The notes under the pieces: generated by a model | Databases searched by the model: none | Told to the model about the DNA's origin: nothing | What the model saw: only the letters and a program-made list of their open reading frames with translations | Source of the DNA: Cosmopolites sordidus | Lineage: Eukaryota > Arthropoda > Insecta > Coleoptera > Curculionidae | NCBI GenBank assembly: GCA_031761425.1 | Contig: JARFXV010001686.1 | Location: 124,001 to 188,000 of the forward strand | Length of the DNA: 64,000 bases | Direction of reading: 5' to 3' | In this document: positions 56,823 to 64,000 of the stretch, in pieces | Layout of the letters: every line of letters starts with the position of its first letter | How positions within the stretch are numbered: the stretch's first letter is position 1 | Position numbers and translations under genes: made by a program

Positions 56823-57302
56823 ATGGCCTCGCAAAGAGTACTTTTGAAAGACTTGAAAGTGGCGAACTTGAAAAGAGAGTTGGAAAAACGTGATTTGGAG
56901 ATCTCTGGTGTGAAAAGTGTGCTGCAAGCGAGATTGATGAAGGCTTTGATGAACGACAATCTGGATTCTGAGGAATACCTGTTCGAAGTTCCGTGCGACA
57001 CGAATTCTGTGATTAAAAGCCTGGAAAGCAAGATAGAAAGTAGGCTTCAAAGCAATGCTGAGAGCCTCGAAAGCAAGATAGAAACTAAATTGCAGGAGAA
57101 CGCCGAAAGCATGCGAAAGGATGTGGACAGTTTGCGAGATGAGTTACAGACAAATTCTGAGATGCTGAATAAAAACCTGGAAAACCTTGAAAGTCCACAA
57201 AAATCTAGAAGACCTGGAGGATAAGCTGAGAAAAAAATTTGGAACAGAAATTCAGGAGGCAATACACTGTTTGAATAAGGAACTCAACCAAAAATTAGCT
57301 TA
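56823..57302 (+). pseudogene. Gag N-terminus: SAP motif and coiled coil
   Basis: Starts ATG at 56823, 84 bases after the LTR. Residues 8-42 (LKDLKVANLKRELEKRDLEI then SGVKSVLQARLMKAL) fit the SAP helix-extended-helix DNA-binding motif with its conserved L-K..L..R-x-L-x-x-S-G-x-K-x-x-L-x-x-R-L. Residues 60-125 are a coiled coil (repeated LESKIE/ LRDEL heptads). A +1 change near 57185 moves the coiled coil into another frame (LEDLEDKLRKKFGTEIQEAI) ending at a stop at 57300. Confidence 0.82.
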
Positions 57303-57318
57303 AAAATTAACGAATAGC

Positions 57319-57930
57319 ATGTTACCCGTTCCTGATGACTACGCGTCCATTGAGTCCAGCAAGAACCACATGACAAGCGTGCGGATGAAACCTCCACAGT
57401 TTGATGGCAAAACTTCCTGGTCCAATTACCTGATTCAATTTGAGGCAGCAGCAAAAGCGAACGGATGGACTGATAGGGAGAGGGCTACTGCCTTGACTTT
57501 GGCATTGCGGGGAGAAGCCACTGATGTGTTGCAGACCATTCCAGCGGAAGAGCAGAGGAATTATCAGAAGCTAGTAAAACGCCTGGAACTACGATTTGGA
57601 TAGATCCATCTGGAGCATGTTTACCATTCCCAGTTAAAGAACCGCATCCAGAAGTCTAGCGAAACCCTGCAGGAATTCGAAGCTGACGTTGCTCGATTGG
57701 TTCGCTTAGCTTATCCTGCTACTCCGGAGAATGTGATGGAACGCTTGGCTGTACAGGCGTTTATGGATGGATGATGAACACTCCGAGAACGTCATAGAAG
57801 GGGTCGAACGGCGGATTCTAGAAGAAAGAATGCGGAAGCCAGAAAAGAAGACAGTCAGGTGCTGGAACTGCGGAAAACTGGGGCACGTGCGAAGCCAATG
57901 CAAAGCACCCACCTCTTCGGCTCCGGAAAA
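57319..57930 (+). pseudogene. Gag capsid and zinc knuckle
   Basis: MKPPQFDGKTSWSNYLIQFE begins the capsid region (57388 on), with RATALTLALRGEATDVLQTI and, after a stop at 57601, LQEFEADVARLVRLAYPATP. A break near 57772 is followed by a CCHC knuckle C-W-N-C-G-K-L-G-H-V-R-S-Q-C at about 57860-57901, which binds RNA during packaging. The loss around 57770 removes part of the capsid C-terminus. Confidence 0.85.
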
Positions 57931-57949
57931 CTAAAGCAGGTTGACGAGA

Positions 57950-58330
57950 AGGGGCGATCATCGACCTGTACTCAGCATGCCCCTCATCGAACAGTAAAAA
58001 TAGCTACCATTCAACATCGGTCCAACAGCGCGTTCATAGATGGTCATATTGATGATAAGCTACATCTGATGCTGCTGGATACAGGTGCGACAAAGACCAT
58101 CGTCCGAACCAGCATCGTTTCGTCTTCAACGAAAATCATGGCCACTACATGGAAGCTGCGCACTGCAACTGCTACCGTGCACGTCTCCAGCTACCGTGCA
58201 CGGCGAAATCAACATCACGTTTCGCCTTGGGAGCACCTCATTTCGTCATGTAGCTTTGGTAGCCGACATAGAGGATGAAGTCATATTGGGCATGGACATC
58301 ATAAATGCCAAGGGTCTCGAATTAGACTTC
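57950..58330 (+). pseudogene. Aspartic protease, frameshifted by 19-bp duplication
   Basis: LMLLDTGATKTIVRTSIV at about 58066-58120 carries the D-T-G active site. A direct 19-bp duplication (GCTACCGTGCACGTCTCCA at 58171, repeated from 58190) shifts the frame; the rest, HVALVADIEDEVILGMDI, continues in the frame of the RT. The protease frame differs from that of the zinc knuckle, which may be a natural gag-pol shift or another break. Confidence 0.85.
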
Positions 58331-59290
58331 AAGCGGGGAACATTGAACATAAATGGAGAAGAAGTCGTGCAACACCGTAAGTCCGAGGAAGGTGGCTTTC
58401 GTGTGATTCTGAGCGAGAATTGCGTAATACCAGAACGTAGTGAGGTTATTGTGAACGCTTGCCCGGAGAAGAAGTCTGACATGGGAGGCATCATGCTGTT
58501 TGAGCCCAGAAGCCACGATAGGGAGATAGGACGGGGAGTGGCGGTAGGAAAAGTTCTGCTATGTGTCGTCAAAGGGATGCCCATCCGAGTAATGAACACC
58601 AATTATTACTCGGTGTCCATTAAAAAAGGGACTGCATTGGGTTATTGTTCTCCAGTGTCTTCAGTTGTCAGGAAGTTGAACGTTATCGAATGTAGCAATG
58701 GTAAGTTCCCGAAAGAATTGGAAGACCTTGTATACGCCTGTCCAAATGGATTTACCAACCAGGAGAGAGCTGCTCTGAAGAATCTTGTCAGCAAGTATCG
58801 AGATGTCTTCGCCATCGGTTCGACGAGCAAGGGTAGAACTAACATCGTTCGGCATAAAATCAACACTGGCGATGCTAGACCAATTCGTCAGGCTGCTAGA
58901 AGACTACCCTTGGCCAAGTATGAAGAAGCAACCAAGATCGTCCACGATATGGAAAAAGAAGGTGTGATTGAGCCGTCCAGCAGTCCATGGGCTTCACCAG
59001 TAGTTCTTGTCAAGAAGAAAGATGGATCGACAAGATTTTGTGTGGATTATCGGCAACTTAACAACGTGACGAAGAAGGACAGTTATCCATTGCCAAGGAT
59101 AGACGATACTCTGGACACCTTGGCGGGATCAACGATTTTCTTCACACTGGATTTGAAGAGCGGTTGCTGGCAGGTGGAACTGGACCGGAGTGACCGAGAG
59201 AAGACAGCTTTTACCGCGGGTACGGGATTATGGCAGTTTACCGTCATGCCATTTGGGTTGTGTAATGCCCCGCCACCTTCGAGAGATTGA
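58331..59290 (+). pseudogene. Reverse transcriptase, N-terminal part
   Basis: Open frame shared with the protease end. RT blocks in order: KYRDVFA, VRHKINTGDARPIRQAARRL, PSSSPWASPVVLVKKKDGST, RFCVDYRQLNNVTKKDSYPL, FFTLDLKSGCWQVEL (catalytic Asp), KTAFTAGTGLWQFTVMPFGL, CNAP. It breaks near 59270 by loss of one base and continues in the next frame. Confidence 0.93.
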
Positions 59291-60432
59291 TGGAACTGGT
59301 CTTGAAAGGGCTATCGTGGAAGACATGTCTGTTCTACCTGGATAACATAATTGTAGTTGGAAAATCCTTCAAAGACCACATGAAAAACCTGGAATCAGTG
59401 TTTCAGAGGTTAAAGGAATCTGGTTTAAAGCTGAGTCCGAAGAAATGCCATCTCGTTCGGAAGGAAGTACACTACTTGGGCCACCTTGTCTCGGAAAAAG
59501 GAGTGGCTGTCGACGCTGCTAAAATTGAAACTGTCGAAAGCTGGCCATTACCTAAGGACAAACATGAACTTAGTAGCTTTTTGGGGTTATGTACTTACTA
59601 CCGACGATTTGTATCAGGGTTTGCTAACATCGCCAAGCCGTTAACAAAGCTCACTGAAGGAGAAATACGGTTTGAATGGACTGAAGAATGCCAGCAAGCC
59701 TTCCAGCGTCTAAAAGAGGCCCTTACCAGCACACCTATCCTGGGTTATCCACTGCCTGAAGGGAAATTTGTCTTGGACACAGACGCAAGCGACGTTGGGA
59801 TAGGTTCCGTGCTGTCACAGATACAAGACGGTCAAGAGGAAAAGGTCATCGGATATTTTAGTAAGACCCTGTCGAAGCCGGAACGCAACTACTGTGTCAC
59901 TCGCCGTGAGCTACTGGCTGTAGTCAAATCCATGGAGCATTTCTACAAATACCTCTACGGGAGAAAGTTCTTATTGAGAACCGACCATGCCGCCTTGAAA
60001 TGGCTTCTCCAGTTTATGAACCCGGAAGGCCAGGTAGCGCGATGGATCGAGCGTCTGCAGGAGTTTGACTTCGACTCAGAACATCGTGCCGGAACGATCC
60101 ATAGGAATGCCGATGCCATGTCCAGAAGACCCTGCTTAGAAGATTTCCAACACTGCTATCGGGTTGAGCAAAAAGAAGTACCAGCAAATAGAACAACGGT
60201 GGTGGGCGATTTATGGACGCCAGCTGAATTGCAGAAAGACCAGCAGGAAGATCCCACCTTGAAGCTGGTTATTGGTTGGAAACGAGAGAATCATAGGCCA
60301 ACGTGGGAGGAAGTTGCCCGGTATAACCCAGCTGTGAAATCCTACTGGGCCCAGTGGAATTCCTTGGAAATTCAAGGCGGTGTTCTGACGCGGCTCGTAG
60401 AGAATTCTGATGGCCGAGAGCCGAAGAAGTAG
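59287..60432 (+). pseudogene. RT palm/thumb and RNase H
   Basis: Continues with LFYLDNIIVVGKSF: the Y-L-D-D box reads YLDN, so the second catalytic Asp is Asn. Then VHYLGHLVSEKGV, LSSFLGLCTYYRRFV, and RNase H with FVLDTDASDVGIGSVLSQ (Asp), YCVTRRELLAVVKSMEHF (Glu) and FLLRTDHAALKWL (Asp), ending RNADAMSRRP. 381 codons open, then a TAG at 60430. Confidence 0.93.
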
Positions 60433-61638
60433 GTTGTGATTCCTGAGAATCGAGTTCAGGAAGTACTGACAGAGGTCCACAACGGGACAAGCGGGGGGTC
60501 ACTTTGGATTGACGAGGACACTAGCCAGGTTGAGGGAGCGTTTCTACTGGGTGAACTGCAAGATAGATGTCAAGGAATGGTGCAGAAAATATCTAATTTG
60601 CGCAGCCAGTAACGGGCCTCAGAAACGTCCGAGAGCTCCCATGCGGCAGTATAACGTTGGCAGCCCGTTTGAACGTGTGGCGGTGGACATAGCCGGCCCA
60701 TTTCGAGAGACTGAAGTGGGGAACAAGTACGTAATGGCCGGGATGGACTACTTCAGTAAATTGGCGGAAATCTACGCCTTGCCGAATCAGGAAGCTGCTA
60801 CTATTGTAGATGCCCTTGTGAAGGAATGGATTTGTCGCTTTGGAGTACCCCTTCAGTTGCATTCCGATCAGGGGAGAAATTTTGAGTCCGCCCTTTTTCG
60901 GGAAGTCACACTAGGCATTCATAAGACCCGAACTACCGCATTACATACGCAGTCAGATGGAATGGTGGAACGGCTGAATCGGACTATAAATAGATACCTG
61001 TCGAAAGTAGTTTCCGACCATCAACGAGACTGGGACCAGTTCGTCCATTTTTTCCTATTGGCCTACCGTTCATCCGTACACGAGAGCACAGGGCAGACCC
61101 CAGCGAGCGTCATTATGGGCAGAGAACTTCGACTGCCCTGTGACCTGAAGTTTGGTTATCCACCTGGAGAAGACACAGTCGGTGAGGACTATGTCTGTAA
61201 CCTCCGAAGGAGAATGGATGACATCCATCACAGGGTTCGCCAAAGTATCCAGGCTGCCAATGATCGAATGAAGGACGCCTACGATGTGCGAGCTGAGAAA
61301 GGGGGAAATCAGGTTGGCGACTTGGCATGGCTCTACAATCCTCGGCGTCGTCGTGGGTTATCTCCGAAACTCCAGACATTCTGGGAGAGATCCTATGAAG
61401 TTCTCGATAGGATCAATGACGTGGTGTATCGCATACGAACACTACCGCGAGGGAAACCAAAAATCATCCATTTCAACCGAATGATGCCTTTTACCGGTGA
61501 TCGGGACGATGGTAATGGAGAAGGCAGGGTACGTCGGATAGACCTTCCCGCCGAGCTCACCTTTGAAGAATTTATGGACAGATATTCCACTGGTCGGAAG
61601 AGTCGACATGGCGTCACTATAGAAGTACAACCGGACCT
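60433..61638 (+). pseudogene. Integrase
   Basis: Zinc finger: VHNGTSGG then, after a one-base change near 60500, HFGLTR; the Cys pair reads WCRKYLICAAS where W-C-x-x-C is usual, so one Cys looks replaced by Tyr. Core: ERVAVDIAGPFRE (Asp), LHSDQGRNFES (Asp), QSDGMVERLNRT (Glu). C-terminal domain with LSPKLQTFWERSYEVLDRI and IHFNRMMPF (GPY/F-like module). The frame closes at 61678; its last residues GVTIEVQPDL already look like the first strand of the following macro domain. Confidence 0.92.
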
Positions 61639-62181
61639 TTTACTGTCCCAGAGGAATATGCATTGGCCCACTGTATAGCCGAAGATCTGCAGATGTCCCG
61701 GGGAATCGCAGTCATATTTAGGAAGAAGTTCGGATAGGTATCCAACCTTAGGAGGCAGAATCCGCATGTTGGTGATGCTTTGCAGATAACAACCAACCAG
61801 CAAGGCATCAACAGAAAAATCTTTTATCTCGTGAACAAGACAACCAGTCATGAGAAGCCGTCATATCGCTCCGTCTGGGATACCTTGTGCGACCTGAGAG
61901 AAAAGCTTCTGGGCCAGAACATCAGCAAGTTAGCAATACCGAAGTTGGCTTGCGGGTTAGACCGTCTGAATTGGAGGCTGGTGCGGAATATGCTGGATGA
62001 GATATTCAAATTCACCGGGATCGCCATTTTGGTCTGCTGTTTCCACCCAAGGCGAATGGCCAGAAGAGAGAAGACAGTGGACTCTTTCTTCTATGGGACG
62101 TCGGGCTGCAAGAAAGGCGAGGTTGCCGATATCGACATGGAGAAGAGGACCAGGATGGATTTCGGGACGAAATATTCTTAA
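61600..62181 (+). pseudogene. Macro domain, OARD1/TARG1-like, fused after integrase
   Basis: ALAHCIAEDLQMSRGIAVIF and RKKFG (61657-61734) match the ADP-ribose-binding start of OARD1/TARG1 macro domains (..LAHCISEDxxMGAGIA..FKKKFG). Then GDALQITTNQQG, KIFYLVNKTTSHEKPSYRSV, LAIPKLACGLDRLNWRLVRN, EIFKFTGIAI. Lys in YLVNK and Asp in CGLDRLNW correspond to the TARG1 catalytic pair (family knowledge). Expected role: binding or removing ADP-ribose. First strand is in the integrase frame; frame change inside a T run at about 61639; one TAG at 61735. A ~45-residue basic tail of unknown role ends at 62181. Confidence 0.85.
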
Positions 62182-62192
62182 GGAGGGGGCAG
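62180..62192 (+). promoter_or_regulatory. Polypurine tract
   Basis: AAGGAGGGGGCAG immediately before the TG that starts the 3' LTR. Confidence 0.82.
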
Positions 62193-62425
62193 TGAAGCAA
62201 ACCGGTATAACGGATAAACAATGGTCAGTGTCAGTATCGGTATAAATGTCAAGAGGACGAGAGTAATTTTAATTTGTTTATTTGATTATTTGAACTGTGA
62301 TAGTGAACCAGCGGTGGGAATGAAGATAATTTTCAACTGTAAATAAATAGTTATTTTTTTCTTTAACAAAGACATTTTTTATTTGCACCTTGGTGGCGAT
62401 TTGTAGTTGTAGGAAAATCGCTACA
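62193..62425 (+). repeat. 3' LTR
   Basis: 233 bp, from TGAAGCAAACCGG to CGCTACA (TG..CA ends). Start fixed by the adjacent purine tract. Followed by ATATATATAAATATA. Confidence 0.85.
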
Positions 62426-63580
62426 ATATATATAAATATAGATAATAAAAGTAGTACACACAGACACTGGCATCTCTTGTTTGTATAAATGTTAGATTAC
62501 ATTAATATCCAGGTATTCATTTGTGATATTTGTAATATCACGTACTATTTTAGGTTTTCATCGCAATTATTTCAAACACGGTATAGGTTTAAACCATAAT
62601 TTTACAATTATTCATGCTGAAATATCGTACTCTTTGAAAACCAAATAAATTTGATAGTATTTTAAAATTACCCCAACGATGGACTAAAAATATCGATCAA
62701 GGACTAAACTGATGCATATAATTCAAAATTTGTCGAACAATCAATAATTGCGATTTCTTCAATCATTTAATCAAATATCCAAGTAAAATGGATATTTTGC
62801 ATTTTAGAATAAATCATAGAAGTTTCCATCAAAATAGGTCTATTGGCTTATTAGTTTGTGGAAGGAAGGTGGCTCTATTATCGGATTACTTTCCGTAAAG
62901 CCGCTTTACCGTCATAAATACTACTTATTTATCTCCAACAAGCTGTTTCAGGTTTTTGCGTATCGCCCTCCTCTCATTTTCATTGATTACACTAAGGAAT
63001 TCTTACCAAGTGAAAGCGACCACAATCGGATTACTATGACTCACTCAGGGTCACTTCGTTTAACTCCTTTTGAAATCGCGTGTCACTGTAATTTTGGACA
63101 GTGACATGTTATAAAAGAATGAAAATGTATTTTTCTTTCTGATTCAAGAGATTACTCTCCACACCTTTTTATTATCTAACTCTTTAGATATTTATTAAGT
63201 CAATATATTTTCTAGGCTGTACAATATAACAATAAAACATATTGTTTTTAGAAAGTAAACATGCATTCTACTCAAAACTTCTTTCTAATAACAGTGTTCC
63301 TATATTAGTGTATGTACAAACTCTAAATTGCATATTATTACGTTATACCGCAAAATTTTAAACTACTGCCAGATCTTTAGTGCGATAGTCCGATTTTAGT
63401 CGTTTGGTCCGATAACGGAATTTGGCTTGCAAAGTTTACAAGATTTTTCTAGCTGTGTAATATGTAGCAACATCTTGATAGAAATATAGATCAAATACAT
63501 CAATATTATTACATTTTTGTTTTAAAGTCAACATTCACAATAACCGTACCCATAGCAAGAAAAATTAATCAATGAATTTA
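62426..63580. other. No gene recognised
   Basis: AT-rich. The 82-codon frame at 62856 resembles no family I know. Confidence 0.45.
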
Positions 63581-63589
63581 CACAAAATG

Positions 63590-63690
63590 CACACCATCAG
63601 ATTTTCCATAAATAAAACGAGTTTCATCTGCCCAAATAAGATAATTGATCGTATTAACATATTGTAAAATAAGATCTGTCGCAATATCAA
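63590..63690 (-). pseudogene. Possible IS630/mariner transposase scrap
   Basis: Minus-strand text IWADETRFIYGKSDGVHFV recalls the WADE/SDE catalytic block of such transposases. Only about 30 residues; weak. Confidence 0.3.
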
Positions 63691-63756
63691 TTTTTTTGAT
63701 ACATATTTACATATTTTGTACTTTGCATTTCGAAAATATATTTAATATTTGAATAA

Positions 63757-63865
63757 CGCAGGTTGCTGTGCGTTCCACATGAGATTGTGGAACCGAACGG
63801 TCGGGGGTGTATAACTCCTGACTACTGTTGTCTTGTTGGACGCAGTCCAAAGAAGTCAAAAAACT
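63757..63865 (+). repeat. Dispersed ~110-bp repeat, copy 2
   Basis: GCAGGTTGCTGTGCGTTCCA, CATGAGATTGTGGAACCGAA and GACGCAGTCCAAAGAAGTC match 30388-30498. The remaining bases to 64000 are unassigned. Confidence 0.7.
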
Positions 63866-64000
63866 GCATTTATAAGCCATCCAACGAGAAGTCGGCGAAA
63901 ATATGGATTGTTTGATTGTGGAGAGGGACTCCCAATTCTTGGCGAGAAAGCATATGTCGGTACCCTGATAAGTCTAACAACCAACAGACGAAACATGTAC

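Larger units (their letters stand above)
56561..62425 (+). mobile_element. Young Ty3/gypsy element with SAP Gag and macro domain
   Basis: LTR-PBS-gag-PR-RT-RNaseH-IN-macro-PPT-LTR in order. The shared LTR part (about 56566-56739 vs 62246-62425) appears identical except a 6-bp TTGTAG duplication in the 3' copy. The 3' LTR has about 53 bases at its start (62193-62245) that the 5' copy lacks. Coding sequence has higher GC than surroundings and good codon preservation, but about seven breaks. No env. No clear target duplication. Confidence 0.92.

Noticed and set aside
57859..58278. 139-codon frame read as an independent gene
   Set aside because: Its first part is the wrong frame of the Gag zinc knuckle; only the later DTG part is protease.
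61600..62181. Independent host OARD1 gene next to the element
   Set aside because: It is enclosed by the LTRs and PPT, and its first strand is in the integrase frame.
61997..62245. 82-codon frame overlapping the macro domain end
   Set aside because: Alternative frame of the macro-domain tail extending across the PPT into the LTR.
62856..63104. 82-codon frame right of the young gypsy element
   Set aside because: No motif or neighbour supports it; composition like surrounding non-coding DNA.

Overview
This window looks like transposon-dense intergenic DNA from an insect, or at least an arthropod. It is strongly AT-rich, has long (TA)n microsatellites, and every protein remnant I recognise belongs to a eukaryotic mobile element: Helitron, piggyBac, several mariner lineages, R4/Dong, RTE and other LINEs, Penelope, BEL/Pao and Ty3/gypsy. 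I found no convincing host gene, rRNA or CRISPR. All calls come from reading translations and repeats by eye; none was checked by database search.

Layout. 1-1.7 kb: 3' part of a Helitron helicase ending at a (TA)n run. 3.3-4.3 kb: two MITEs. 4.4-5.7 kb: decayed orphan Cys-motif element protein. 6.8-8.6 kb: BEL/Pao gag-protease debris abutting a LINE 3' end. 9.9-13.1 kb: broken R4/Dong element. 13.4-16.8 kb: short tandem repeats, a LINE tail, a mariner and a gypsy gag scrap. 18.0-20.3 kb: Penelope-like element between direct pLTR repeats. 20.9-30.2 kb: RTE scrap, hAT MITE with 8-bp TSD, mariner remnants, an unusual inverted repeat and a piggyBac with both ends. 31.7-36.4 kb: RTE RT scrap, mariner scraps, an unclassified 0.9-kb repeat and a second piggyBac. 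36.5-42.3 kb: a 17.6/297-like gypsy with LTRs, PBS, PPT and env-like remnant, whose 3' LTR is split by (TA)n and a tRNA-derived SINE. 43.1-43.7 kb: 21-bp minisatellite. 43.7-49.7 kb: four mariner copies in a row, one interrupted by LINE sequence. 51-53.2 kb: second copy of the 0.9-kb repeat, a LINE RT scrap and a mauritiana-type mariner. 54.2-54.4 kb: isolated CpG-rich island. 55.5-55.75 kb: 152-bp tandem duplication. 56.6-62.4 kb: a very young Ty3/gypsy element.

The standout is the 56.6-62.4 kb gypsy element. Its Gag starts with a SAP-type DNA-binding motif, and a macro domain of the OARD1/TARG1 (ADP-ribose hydrolase) type follows its integrase. The first strand of that domain is still in the integrase frame, so the macro domain looks like part of the Pol polyprotein rather than a neighbouring gene. 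The LTRs are almost identical where both are present, yet the coding region carries several breaks. That is the pattern of a recently mobilised but non-autonomous copy.

Dispersed families shared inside the window include four copies of a ~150-bp repeat (15.8, 23.1, 25.4, 30.7 kb), two copies of the 0.9-kb repeat (33.0, 51.0 kb), two of a ~110-bp repeat (30.4, 63.8 kb), a second SINE fragment (29.0 kb), and three copies of a hammerhead-like motif (23.3 kb and both arms at 24.8-25.0 kb).
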